A stretch of DNA of 64,000 nt from Chinchilla lanigera. Taxonomy: Eukaryota; Chordata; Mammalia; Rodentia; Chinchillidae. The first letter of the stretch is position 1; every line of letters begins with the position of its first letter. Of the stretch, positions 24,015-35,070 are shown piece by piece. The notes below the pieces were generated by a model. It did not search any database. It was not told the DNA's origin and saw only the letters and a program-made list of their open reading frames with translations. Made by a program: the position numbers and the translations under genes. The stretch is taken from contig NW_004955470.1 in the NCBI RefSeq assembly GCF_000276665.1, forward strand, positions 198,266-262,265, read 5' to 3'.

Positions 24015-24145
24015 GGCATTGTCATGGGCTCTGGGCCTCCAGTTGGATTCGTGGGAGGCATTGTTATGGGCTCTAAGTCTTCAGCTAGACTCATGCAGGA
24101 CATTTTCATGGCATCCAGGCCCTTGGCTGGATTCCTTGGTCTTGG
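24015..24145. repeat. imperfect tandem repeat, about 42-base period
   Basis: About three units beginning 'aggcattgtcatgggctct', 'aggcattgttatgggctct' and 'aggacattttcatggcatc', each followed by a 'cagttggattc'-like end. It lies between the IGKV3-like pseudogene and the orphan octamer. Confidence 0.7.
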
Positions 24146-24323
24146 TGTGTGGACAGATTTCCTGAACTTTTTTGTATATTGTTCTTTGGGTGACTATTAT
24201 AAAATAATCTTATAAAATATGTGTCTTGTAATATATTATTCCCCTTGCAAAAATATCCCCTAAACTGACACACTGCCTTTAAAAGATGCTTGAGCAGACT
24301 GTACTATAGTCTAATGATTCAAT

Positions 24324-24331
24324 ATGCAAAT
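24324..24331 (-). promoter_or_regulatory. orphan V kappa-type octamer
   Basis: Exact ATGCAAAT on the plus strand. A 'tcttttaaaggcag' TATA-like run lies where a promoter would have it, but no leader exon follows. It is 741 bases from the V exon of the 23.3 kb pseudogene, further than in the intact genes. It may be that gene's promoter separated by an insertion or rearrangement, or chance. Confidence 0.45.
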
Positions 24332-24931
24332 CATCCCAGAAAAGTTTAGCTTGGCTCTTCATAGTGCTATCTGCTCTCCTTTAATATAGTGGGAATTGAG
24401 GTTGGCCTAAGACTTCCAAGTATGTCTCAACCATTTCCCACTTGTTAGTCTTTTTAAAGTGCTACATGGGGAGTGTATTGTAGCTGCCCACTGCAAATGA
24501 TGGAAGTTATTTCAGGAACACTTTTGGTCTCTCACAATCAAAATGTTTTGTCATTACAAACAACAAGGCCCTTAAAGCTGTGATTCTTGTCAAAAAGAAA
24601 AAGCAGGTAGGACTTACAAAAGAATGAATAAGTATAGTTTTATTCAGATTGGAAAGGGAAGTTGGCCTTTAATTGAATCTATAGATGTCATACAGAGGTG
24701 GAAATACTGAGAGAGGTGAACACAGAACAAAGATAAAGGCTGTGAAAGTGCACTGTCAATGGGTTGAATTCATTGTCAACGTGGAAAAGTCTGTTTGTTC
24801 TGCCCTGAAGCTAATACTGGACCAACCAGATGTCCTCACTGGCAGAAGAGTCATTTTCATGGGTTCTAGTCAGAGTAGAGAAAACTGGTTCCCCAACTTC
24901 TAGCTGTCACATCATTCTTGTCATTGGTGGT

Positions 24932-25198
24932 TCAGTCTAAAGAGTACAAGGTGTCCCACAGCAATGCATGGTGTCCCATAGACAGCCAAGTCCCTGGCAT
25001 CCTCACACCCATCCATGAGTGAAAGTCCTCCACCAGCACTGCAAAAATTGTGACTGCTTTTTGGACCGTGGGGACACTAACAAAAGGCTGCAAGTAGTAT
25101 GGGACATCAGGGAAACGTGACAGCAACCTTTGTGCCTCTTCCAGTTCCCGAACCACAGCCCTGTTATATCCCTTGTGAGGATCAGAGATGTGTCTCAT
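24932..25198 (-). other. unrecognised 88-codon open frame
   Basis: Minus-strand frame with a protein-like composition (for example VRELEEAQRLLSRFPDVPYY) followed by a short hydrophobic stretch (VTIFAVLV). I do not recognise the family. No poly(A) tract, splice signal or promoter is clear. It could be a fragment of a retrocopied gene or of an old mobile element, or chance. Confidence 0.25.
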
Positions 25199-25299
25199 TT
25201 ATCTTACCCGTCTGCACACTTGATTTCCTCACCATTCAACTCTTTCATTGATATTAGTGTGCATATTTATTCTACTTCAGTGTAATTCCTTAATACACA

Positions 25300-25810
25300 G
25301 AAAGTTATTTGTATGTGTTTAAAATTTTGTTTTCGTCAGTAACATACAAACTATACACTTTAGTGACCTTCAGTATGGTATTATCCTACATGCACTTATG
25401 AGGTCCAAATTCTTCTTTCCCGCCCCCACTCCATCATTGTATTTTTCCCAAGCCCTAGTAATCACTATTCTACCTTCAGGTCAACTAGTTTTAGCTACAG
25501 CATATGAGAGAAAATATGCAATATTTTTCTTCTGCATCTGGTTTATCTCACTTAATATATTGTCTTCCAGTTCCTTCCATTTTGTTGCAAATGACATGGT
25601 TTTATTTTTCTTATAGTTGAGAAAGTATATAATGTTATTTATCATTTATCAATTTTTCTGTCGATGGGAACCTAATCTGATCCTATATCTTAGTTATTCT
25701 AAACTTTTCTACAGTAAACATGGATTGGAGGTATCTCTTTTGTATTCTTTCCTAATGTCCTTTGAATATATACCTAGACAAAGGCTAGCTGTATCATATT
25801 TGTAATTATT
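25300..25810 (-). mobile_element. old L1 3' end, antisense
   Basis: The plus strand shows the reverse of the L1 ORF2/3' end region, with phrases known from mammalian L1s such as 'tatgagagaaaatatgcaat', 'tggtttatctcacttaatat' and 'cttccagttccttccatttt'. It is diverged with no intact frame. Confidence 0.7.
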
Positions 25811-25942
25811 TGAGGAAATAGTCTTCCTTTTGAGATGAGATTTCATTATTTTACTGGTTTCCATTTCCCTTAACTGGTTGCTTCCCTCAAGATATAAGTA
25901 AAACCAAAATGATTTTCTCTCTACACCATAATTCTGTATTTT

Positions 25943-26042
25943 ATTTTATTTTGTTTTTTTTTTTTTCCAATGCCAGGGATTGAACACACGACTTTGTGCT
26001 TGCCGGGTAGGAGCTGTGCCACTGAGCTAAATCCCCAGCCCC
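25943..26042 (-). mobile_element. ID-like SINE
   Basis: Reverse copy with a T-rich tail, 'ccagggattgaacacacgac' and 'gagctaaatccccagcccc'. The flanking duplication is poorly preserved. Confidence 0.9.
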
Positions 26043-27007
26043 AAATCTATATTTTAAAATACTATGTACAGTCGTTGAAAATAGAGATCTGAGAAATACA
26101 TCTACATATTAGGGGAAGAGAGGGAGAGTGATACATTTGACTAGCATTGAGGCTTTGAATGGCATAGCCCTCTGATTTCCTTAATATTTAAATCCTTGTT
26201 AATTGTTTTCTATTTTTTTAGAAATGAATGGGAGCAAGGACATCTAAGTATTCTTTGCTGAGAAAACAAAATCATTTGTAAGAACCTTCCAGACTTTAGC
26301 TTTATTGGTGTTGGGTCTGCACCTCTGAACAACAGAACCAGATTCAGTTTGTAGATTGGAGAGAAAATAAACAACTCAGAAGAGTCAATATGCCTGGATA
26401 AAGTGCTGGCAGAGTCCCAGCAGAAGCCCCATTGTGTCAAATCCATGATCAGGGTGGAAGAGTCCTTGAGCTTTGTCCTTTTCTACAACTGTGGGTAGCT
26501 AGGAAAGGAAAAGCAGGTTATCCTACAAAGAAGTTTTGGTCTTTGTTGGGAATTCTAGGTGACTGAACATTAAGAGGATTTCAGAAAATAAATTAGAGAC
26601 AAACAAGCCCACTTTAAACTGTTCACAGCCCCATGCTCTGTTTTCTACTCCTATTCTAACAGGTGAGTTATAAAAGGAATCTACTGAACCCAATCTGTAA
26701 AAGCACAGACCTCAAGACTCAATTCAGAGATGGATGAGTGGAGGAGGTGAAGACAAAATGACTCAATTGTCTTTGGAGAAATTAGAGGATTTGACTGTAA
26801 AATGTTTTGTCAAAGAGAAGACTTTGCTCTAGCCATCTCATCATAGTTAAATAATTTGAAATGAAATCAAATTGCAAACATCCCAATGCAGAGGTATATA
26901 TGTGTGGTGGAAGAACTTGAGGTAAGCAGTAAGTGAGCTAACTCTATTTAGAAGGAATCCTCTAGTAAACCAAAAGTATTTCCTATAAAAAAGAGGAAAT
27001 CTTGAAT

Positions 27008-27122
27008 TTATTTATTTATTTATTTATTTATTTGTTTATTTTTTCCGGTACCGGGTATCGAACTCATGAACTTGCGCTTGCAAGGCAGGTGCTGTGCCGC
27101 TGAGCTAAATCCCCAGCCCTCA
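27008..27122 (-). mobile_element. ID-like SINE with expanded (ATTT)n tail
   Basis: Reverse copy whose tail has grown into a TTTA/ATTT microsatellite. The exact duplication gaaatcttgaat flanks it (26996-27007 and 27123-27134). Confidence 0.95.
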
Positions 27123-27747
27123 GAAATCTTGAATATAAATGACACAGAAACACATAACATTCAGATTCAAAGTTCACTAGAAAACTAAGATATGAAATAA
27201 AATACATAGGGATGCAGGTATTGCAAAAAAGCAAAACAAAACTAGTAATTATAAATGGAAGATGAAAGTATAATTAGAAGGAGTAAAAATGGAGTCAGTC
27301 ACATGTGATAAGGATGGAAAAATAGTAAAATAATTGAATTGAGAAAAATTTCAAAAATATAAGATGATATATCAGAAGAAGAGATAGAGGAAAAAGAAAG
27401 TAAACAAGTGGTACATGTTGATAATGTTATCAAATTATACAAAGAAAGCATGGCATAGGAAAATATAATGAGGTAGTGACAAGATATATCTAGATGAACA
27501 TAAGCCAAATCACTGCAACACAACACTTATATGAGAATTACACACTTGTAGTGACATGAATATAGAAATAAATATATATTAAATCATGCAAAATTGTAAA
27601 TGCAAATATATCTAACTTGTTAATTGCAGAGATTATTTAACCAAGATAGGAGAAATAGAAGTCTAAAAGAAAAAAAATTATGGAAAGACATAAACAGATA
27701 AAAACCTAAAATAAAGATTTTTAAGTAGTTCTAAAATCACTATAGAA

Positions 27748-27824
27748 GGGCTGGGGATTTAGCTCAGCGGCAAAGCGCCTGCCTGGCAAGCGCAAGGTCG
27801 TGAGTTCGGTTCCCGGTACCGGAG

Positions 27825-27853
<29 letters not shown>
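27748..27853 (+). mobile_element. young ID-like SINE
   Basis: Plus-strand copy beginning 'gggctggggatttagctcag' with 'gagttcggttcccggtaccg' and a pure A tail. An exact 15-base duplication, aaaatcactatagaa, flanks it (27733-27747 and 27854-27868). The uninterrupted tail and exact duplication make it one of the youngest copies here. Confidence 0.97.
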
Positions 27854-27860
<7 letters not shown>

Positions 27861-28492
27861 CTATAGAATATAAATTACACATTTGAACAAAACAATACAT
27901 ATGCAAAATAAAAGGAAAATATTTACATATCCCTTGAAACAATAAAATATAAATTTTTAAAAAGCCACAAAATTTTAAAAAAATAACCTTTCTGGATATG
28001 TCTTGGTCCTGTTTGTGAGTCTACAATTATTCTAAAACAAAAATTAAAGGGAAATATCATCAAAGTCCTTATTACAATAACATACTGCTAAGAGTGACAT
28101 TTTTCTCACAAGGCTTTGGCAGAGATTTTAAAGCTTTCTATCTCCCTCTGCTGGTAGGACTGCAGGGAGAAAGCCGATGACTGACAGGAAATTCTCCATA
28201 CTTACTGCAATCTGTGATCATTAGTATGTAAAACTTAAAATATGAGTGATGTTGCCCAAGCCTACTACTAAGAAAGTGAACTGTTGTGTCTATGGGAATA
28301 TCTGAATACCTATCAGGAAAGAAGACGGAGAGGCTGGTGTGGTGGCCCTGTAATAATACATAACTGTAATCAGTTATGCTTGGAAAGAGGAAAAGAATAA
28401 AATAAAGTCTTTAAAATTCCAAGGAGACATTATTTCTAATTATACTCAAAATACAGTATCATTAAAATCAGATAATAAAACTAAGAGATTTT

Positions 28493-28596
28493 TTTTGTTT
28501 TGTTTTGTTTTTGTTTTTCTCTGGTACCAGGAACCGAACTCACGACCTTGCGCTTGCCAGGCAGGCGCTTTGCCACTGAGCTAAATCCCCAGCCCC
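28493..28596 (-). mobile_element. young ID-like SINE
   Basis: Reverse copy with exact 16-base duplication aaaactaagagatttt (28477-28492 and 28597-28612) and a T/GTTTT tail. Confidence 0.96.
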
Positions 28597-28612
28597 AAAA
28601 CTAAGAGATTTT

Positions 28613-30250
28613 AATTTCAAATATTTTATACCTCCAGCTCTGTTTCTCAGGAAGCTATTGAAATATGACTTAGCATGAGGAGCAGAGGGCACAAGCCTTG
28701 CTCACAAAGCAGGGCAGGCTGCTGCCAGTGATGACCACAACAGTGGTGCAGGGGGGCTGAGTAACATGGCAGCCAGGCAGCACAAAGCTTGGGAGGGCTT
28801 GGAACAGTGTCCCCAAAGATACTACAGCATCAGGTCATTCCATATAACGTGTGAACGCATGCTGTTGGACTTCCGGTAAACAGTTTATGGGTAAGTTACT
28901 GTTGGATATATGGAAAATCATGACATTAAATAAAAGGTTTACTATACAGAAAATAACTGTAGCATACGTAATTATTCCCTTTGAATGCTATTTTTAGTGA
29001 TGATGATGGTGGCGATCATCATCAGACTGGTAACAGACTGATCAAACTATTTCCTATTTAAATTGGTGTGCTCTGTGACATGTTTCTGTTTAGGTCTGTC
29101 ATTTGTTCTTAACATGAATGTTAGATGTTATTGTCTTGTACTGAATGATGATGATATCCTTAGAGGACTCAAAATGCAACCCTTTATAACATTTCAGACT
29201 CTGAGACTGATGTGTGCACATGGCTTACCTGGGTCTCGCCCATAAGGTTTGACTGCACTGTATCCAGGTATGGTCTGGGGTGCATTCTCATCTGGAGACT
29301 CATGTGCGAAAACAGCCACATCGATGTTTGGGTAGGTTATTGTATGATACCTATCTTTATCTCTATCTGTCTGTATTTATCTCTCTATCTCTATCCCTAT
29401 CTCTCTATCTATATATCTATGTCACTGATATCTATATCATCTATATCTGTATCTCTATCTCTATATTTCTTAGGACAGAGGTGGGAGAGTCAACAATGGC
29501 TGGCTGCACACTGACAAGCCAGTCCACTAACTGCTCAATGCAAGAAGCCAGAAGCTGCAGACACAAAAAATCAAGGACATACTACGAGTTCAAGACAGGG
29601 TCTGGAAGCTCCCTGGAGCATCACTGGTATGAATGTTCACTGGAAGTTTGAAAAAAAATTATGTCTGATGTCTGCAGGTGATGGCACCAAACGATGGAGC
29701 TGCTCAAGCAGTATTTAACTCTTCAAAATGTGCTTCACCACTTTCATCTTTCACTCTATTGCTTCAGGTTGCAAGTCTATTGGTCATTACTACCTGCGAC
29801 TTAGATGTGTCTTCTCCCCTCATGTTCCTGGCCTACCTACCAATCATCCTTGATAATATCGCATAGACACACTCAAAACCATGCTTTACTTGTCTACTAG
29901 GCATTCCTAATTCAGCCCTACTGACATATCACCATTAGCCATTGCATTGCAGGATTTATTTCTTTACAGTTCTACATGTTAGAGTTCTAGTTTCTTATTG
30001 GTAATGGAATGGAGGCTGCCTTCATGTTACAGCCTGTGGTTCATCCCCTGCCTATCCTCACATAGACAATTCACACATAGCTCTTTAATTCTCAAGACCA
30101 GCAGAGAATGTTGTGCTCCAGTCTACTAACACAAAATCCTACAAAATGAAAAGCAATCCTGCAAAATATCCCATCACACTTTCTGTGTTTGGTTAGAATC
30201 AACTTGCAGGCTCTGCCTGTTCAAAGAGGGAGTGGGATTCTAGAACGGTT
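28613..30250. other. intergenic DNA with a (CTAT)n-type microsatellite
   Basis: No gene is recognised. The impure repeat of CTAT/TATC lies at about 29348-29470. The frames overlapping it are low-complexity (SISLSLYLYP-like) and are not real proteins. Confidence 0.7.
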
Positions 30251-30277
30251 TACTTATTGACCTAAGAGTCACTCTAA

Positions 30278-30375
30278 GGTGTTGCTGTATCTTCAGCATC
30301 TTCAAATATCAGGCTACTGATGCTGGTTATGAAACCTGTGCTGGACTCTCTGGCACCAATTTTTCTTATAAATAC
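30278..30375 (-). pseudogene. possible V kappa FR3 remnant
   Basis: The minus strand resembles the FR3 part of a kappa V exon. 'catcagtagcctgatatttgaag' followed by 'atgctgaaga' parallels the ISSL.xEDA part of intact genes, and a 'gccagagagtccagcacagg' stretch stands where SGSGSGT would be. There is no YYC codon set, RSS, FR1 or leader. It is a weak call. Confidence 0.3.
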
Positions 30376-31227
30376 ATGAGTGCCTCCATCTGAGTTAATA
30401 TCTGTATCCAGCCCTATTAGCACCAACACCCTATATATGCTCAAGTTCTCTTTACTGCTGTCTACACAGAGTGTTCAGAATTTTCTTTTGCATGGCACAA
30501 AAACCCAGCTTCTGTATTATCTTATATTAATCCAAATTCTGTTTAACCGTGTGCAAATGTTCACACAATTTTATGCTGTCTTGTTCTTCCCAACTTCGTT
30601 CTTTGTTATGGACATCCAGCATGGAGTTCAGAAAACTCTTTTCATGTCAGCATGCTGTGTCTGGAAATGCTCAAAGCCATTGTCAGTGAAGATATGAAAA
30701 TCTGGAAAATAACAGTTTCCCTGCTGTCTGTGATGTAAAGTCAGTCTTCTCTCATGGAATGGGACGTTTACTAAGAAAAGTTAGAAGTTGGAGATAGAGA
30801 GTGCAGGGAGTGTTTGAATATCACCAAGTGTTATTATGGTGCATAAAAGTACAGATGTATCAGCTGTCAAAATAAACCTGTCATTTTTGTATTTCCTCTA
30901 GTCAGTCTCAATTACCTGACATTTAAGATGAATAAATTTAATTGACTTACGAAGGTAGGCAAGGCATGAAGGATTAGGATGAGTTTTGATTTATTTCTCT
31001 GTCATATCTGATTGCTGGAGGGTTATGAAACTCTATTCTCCTGCTGCCTATGCCAGACCAAGGCTGCTGCAGGGGATGGAGCCATAAATGGGTGGCAGTT
31101 GAGGTGTACAGCACAGGCACGCATGGTCCAGAACACTCAGGTGCACCTCGTTCCTCTACTCAGACTCTGCTGTGCTGCTCTGCAGACCAGCAATGTGTGA
31201 GGACACCTGGGCCATACCAATCAGGGA

Positions 31228-31255
31228 GGTTTGTGTTTGGAGCTGTACCATTGTG
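31228..31255 (-). other. V kappa 12-RSS
   Basis: On the minus strand: heptamer CACAATG (31249-31255), 12-base spacer (31237-31248), nonamer ACACAAACC (31228-31236). It is near consensus and possibly still competent. Confidence 0.85.
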
Positions 31256-31975
31256 GGGGAACATATAGATTTTGCCGACAGTAAGAAGCTCCAGCATCCT
31301 CAGAGCTCGACCCTGCTGATTTTCAGTGTGAAATCTGTCCCTGAGCCACTGCCACTGAATCTATCCATGACCTCAGAGGCCCGGTAGGAAAGCCTATAGA
31401 TCAGAAGCTGTGCAGCCTGGCCTGGCTCCTGTGGGTACCAATTTAAATAGACTTTTCCATCACTGTGTAGCAGGCTCTGACTGGACCTGAGGAGATAGAG
31501 GCCGTATTGCCAGGGGTGACAGACAAGAAGAGTGGTGTCTGAGTCATCACCACATCCCCGTGGATCCTGAAATAATGACAGAAAATGTAAGGTTATGTAA
31601 CAACATTATGACTGATTTTTTGTGAGTTTTCTTTCTCTTGTTTCCCTGGGTGAAGTCTTTGTTTTTCTCTATGTACTTTCAGCTCGTACCCACAATATCC
31701 ATTTTCATAAAAGAACAAGAGAGTTGAAGACCCCAAAGTGCCTCTATATCTGACCTATACTCTCCCCCAATATGGGCTCCAGGTCTTTGCTCCATCTGGA
31801 ATCTTACACAGAGGTGACCACTACACTCCCCATGGGAGAACAAGATCCTCACTGTTACACATGGGCAGCAGTTAGAGCCCAGAACTGACCCTGTTACCCT
31901 GTTCTTCCTCATCTCCCTCTGTGCTTACCAGGGGTCCAGCCAGATGTGCTGAGCCAGATGTGCTGAGCAATTCCT
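31256..31975 (-). pseudogene. IGKV: IGKV2-like pseudogene
   Basis: The V exon (31256-31566) follows TTTCAG and opens [20 protein letters not shown] single G is missing at the first-cysteine codon (TCCTCAGG for TCCTGCAGG), which removes Cys23 and shifts the frame. In the next frame it reads [35 protein letters not shown], then an extra base shifts it again before a readable DAGASYCRQN. The leader exon is degraded: a GTAAGCAC donor with typical IGKV2 intron sequence lies at about 31925-31930, but upstream is an exact 14-base tandem duplication (31941-31968) instead of the MRFPAQLLG coding sequence. No octamer is seen. Confidence 0.88.
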
Positions 31976-32205
31976 TTATTATTGTGGTCATTTCTTTTTT
32001 TACCTGAGATATTATTTCTGATCTGATTTCTTCTATAGCCTGATGGGGTTATTTCTTTACTTCAATAGCTATCATTTCAGAAATTTCAGGTGTGTGACTT
32101 CCAACCTCTTCTATGTCAATGTCTCCTGGACTTGTTCTGGGTGGGGTGGGGGTCTGAGATTGTATTTTGCTCCTTTGTTTTTCACTTTCAAAGATTCTGA
32201 GGATC

Positions 32206-32373
32206 CCCAGGGCTCAGCATGGCTCCTGTGATGGTGTGGAGGGGCGAGGCACGGTCACTGAGGCTCCTGAAGCTGTCTGGGGCTCAGTGTGGCTCCTGTG
32301 ATTGTGTGTGTAGCAGGGTGAGGGGGTGGCTCACCAAGGTTCTGGAAGCTGTCTGGAGCTAAGCATAGCTCTC
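32206..32373. repeat. tandem repeat, about 75-base period
   Basis: Two and a part units. Each starts 'ggggctcagcatggctcctg' or 'ggggctcagtgtggctcctg' (the last 'ggagctaagcatagctctcc') and ends with 'gaagctgtct'. It is GC-rich compared with the surroundings. Confidence 0.75.
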
Positions 32374-33850
32374 CATTTACAACAGTTTGTCAGTAACTAG
32401 GCTGTATTTGATGCTATTGTTATTGCTAACTATACTGCTTCAGCCACAATATCATACATGTTATAGTCAGTTTTTTTTCCCTGACATGAAAACACTATGA
32501 TTTTATGGAGTCATACTTATCACCTTAGTCCAGTACCAAAGGACTGAGTGTGGAACTAAATAGCAACTTTTCATCCTTAACAAATTAAGAAGGTAGGTTC
32601 TTGATATAAACATAAAGAACTACCTAGATCTAGAAGACAACCCTGAAGAACAGACATTTTCTAGGGAAGACTTGATATTAGTGATGAGAACATTTTGTCA
32701 CATAGCATCTCATAAGTTTCAATGACTTAGCCCCAGGGATTGTTCCCTGAGTCTTTGCATTGCCACCCAAGAAACTGATCCTCTCATATCCATCATTAGG
32801 GAAGATAATCTAAGAGAACACAAAATGATATCCCATGTCAAAAATTAAGTCTCCCATTAAAAAAAAATTATATATTTAGAAAAAATAGTCACAAAACAAT
32901 AAATGGCTAGGTTGTATGATCCATGTAAGATATCAAAAGTGTGTATTTTTGGGAAAAGTGAGATTATGAAGGAACCTGTAGGACACAAGGCCAGGGTGTA
33001 AGGTAGAAAGTGTGGTTTCCTGGGATAGGTGTGTCAGGGCAGCCTCACCTCTCTCCTCCTTGAAAGTTTTCCAGAACTGACTCAGACCACAGTAGCTTCA
33101 CCATTTAGGGTAGCACATGGACAGCATCTGGTGACTTTCCACCTCTGTATTACATTGTGAGTGACCAAAGGGAATCATTAGAATAATACTAATGAAAAGA
33201 ATTTTCTAAGATGAGAAAAATGTTTATCTTTGTGTTGTGTCATAGGGTAGGCATGAACCATATCTGTCTACTGAGCATCTGAAGTGTAACTTCTAGTAAC
33301 TAGAAGTGTAGTTACCAGCTAGTGTAACTGAATTTTTATACTTTAATTTTAATTTACATTTTTGTGGCTCTGCATTGCTGGTTTATACTATGGAGATAGC
33401 ACAGTTTGAAAGGGTGATAATCAACAATTACATCAGAACAAACAAGCTGCTAAATGCTAAGTAATTGTTTGTCCCATACCCAGTGCAACAAGCTGAGGAG
33501 ATCTACTACAATCCAGGGAGGTATAACACATGGATGGATCACTGGAACCTTCCCTAGAATTTGATGCTCCTGGGCAAGCATTGGAGATGCTCTCTTTTGC
33601 AGACACTGAGAGAAAGAAGTTGGAGAGTCTGAAGAAAACAATAAAATGGAGATGACAGGAAGGCTCAAAACCATAGAAAATGAAATAATGGCAATTGCCT
33701 ACTATAATCAAGACTGAAAAGTAGACTGAAAATAAAATGATTTGGAAAACAGAATAAACACAAGAAGTTTTATGCCAAGACACACAATCACATTTCTAAA
33801 ACCTAAAACATAAGAAAAAAATCTAACAAGCAGTGATACAAAAATAATTT
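32374..33850. other. intergenic DNA, no gene recognised
   Basis: There is no V motif. A short perfect inverted repeat lies at 33289-33307 (acttctag-taa-ctagaagt). The minus-strand frames at 33450-33783 look like chance. Confidence 0.5.
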
Positions 33851-33859
33851 CTCAGCCAT

Positions 33860-34190
33860 AGGGGAAAATCAACTTGAGAAAACAATTTCTTGCTGAACAG
33901 TCATGGAGAAAAAAAGGAAATGAGAAAATTTCAAGTGCTGTAAGAAAAGAAATTTCAATGCAGAATTATAGATCCAGTGAGATTTTTATTGAAACTAAAG
34001 TCAAGAACTCATTGGTTGTAGAAAAACCAAGAGCATTTGTTCCTAACAGATTCATCCCAGACACGGCTGAAAGGAACTCTGTACAGTAGAAATTATGATA
34101 AAAACAGTAAACTGGAAATAGAAGAGGAAAAAGTCCCAAAAAACAAGCAATAAAGGGCAGACATTTGAAGTAATACTTGAGAAAATTATC
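33860..34190 (+). mobile_element. old LINE 3' fragment (HAL1/L1M-type?)
   Basis: Phrases such as 'aatttcaagtgctgtaagaa', 'agaattatagatccagtgag' and 'cagattcatcccagacacgg' resemble the 3' coding end of old mammalian L1/HAL1 elements. It is diverged and the family assignment is from memory. Confidence 0.4.
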
Positions 34191-34477
34191 CTCATCCTAT
34201 CATTGCACTTTGCATGCAAATTTAGAAACATCGCTTTGACATCTTAGTTCATCAGGGATATTGCGATAGCACGCCATGCCTAGTGAATGGCTGGAACCTA
34301 TGAATAGAGAAAGCCAGCAGCAGGTAAGGAGGTACAGCAAAGGAGAGAGAGTTGCTGGCTGCTGGTGGTGCTGGTCCAGTTGCAGATGCAAACAAGTTAT
34401 GAGCAGTTGAGTGATCCAGGAAAAGACAAAAATTATCTTGAAAGTAAAGACAATTTGGCAGGCATGTTTAAATATAT

Positions 34478-34577
34478 NNNNNNNNNNNNNNNNNNNNNNN
34501 NNNNNNNNNNNNNNNNNNNNNNNNNNNNNNNNNNNNNNNNNNNNNNNNNNNNNNNNNNNNNNNNNNNNNNNNNNNNN
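34478..34577. other. assembly gap of 100 Ns
   Basis: Exactly 100 unknown bases, the usual placeholder for a gap of unknown size. Features on either side (LINE fragment, B1-like SINE) may be truncated by it. Confidence 1.
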
Positions 34578-34735
34578 TTTTTTTTTTTAAAGACATGGTC
34601 TCACTATGTAGTTCAGGGTGACCTTGAAGTTGCTATGTAACTATGTAGCCCAGGCTGGCCTCAAACTCATGGTGATCCTCCTGGCTCAGCCTCCCAGATG
34701 CTGGGATTACAGGTGTGTGCCTCCATATGCAGCTG
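34578..34735 (-). mobile_element. B1-like SINE abutting the gap
   Basis: Reverse copy: 'gacatggtctcactatgtag', 'gcccaggctggcctcaaact', 'gggattacaggtgtgtgcct'. The T tract touching the N gap is its tail, so the gap may have arisen at this homopolymer. Confidence 0.9.
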
Positions 34736-34987
34736 GAATGTTCTTATAAAATCAAACATTCTACACACAAACAATCCATTAATCATGTTCCTTGGTATGT
34801 ACTCAAAGGAGTTGAATACTATGTCCATACAAAATCTTGAACATAGGTTCAAGAATGATTCATTACTGCAAAAACTTGGAAGCAACCAGCATGTATTTTA
34901 TTAGATCAATAGTTAGAGAAATTGGTGCATTCAGACAATGGAATATTATTCAGGACTAAGAATAAAAATGCTATCAAGTTGATATTC

Positions 34988-35070
34988 TTTTTTTTTCTTT
35001 TTAGTATCAGGAATTGAACTCAGGACCTTGTGCTTGCCAGGTAGGCACTGTGTTACTATATTCCCAGCCC
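34988..35070 (-). mobile_element. degraded ID-like SINE
   Basis: Reverse copy with 'aggaattgaactcaggacct', 'gtgcttgccaggtaggcact' and a damaged A-box end 'ttactatattcccagcccta'. The flanks 'aaaatgctatcaag' and 'aaaagtgctatcaag' suggest the duplication. Confidence 0.88.

Larger units (their letters stand above)
26780..27960. repeat. AT-rich block paralogous to 4.0-4.9 kb
   Basis: Shares ordered short matches with 4030-4860. Two ID-like SINEs (27008-27122 and 27748-27853) are present here and absent at the matching point in the other copy. For the second, the 4.8 kb copy runs through 'agtagttctaaaatcaatg' without interruption. No gene is seen. Confidence 0.55.

Noticed and set aside
29212..29651. 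Open frames of 100 and 123 codons
   Set aside because: They are translations of a CTAT/TATC microsatellite and its flanks.
33289..33307. Perfect inverted repeat as a regulatory hairpin
   Set aside because: Nineteen bases of palindrome are expected by chance at this scale, and nothing functional lies next to it.
34365..34640. 91-codon open frame across the gap
   Set aside because: It includes 100 Ns, so its continuity is meaningless.
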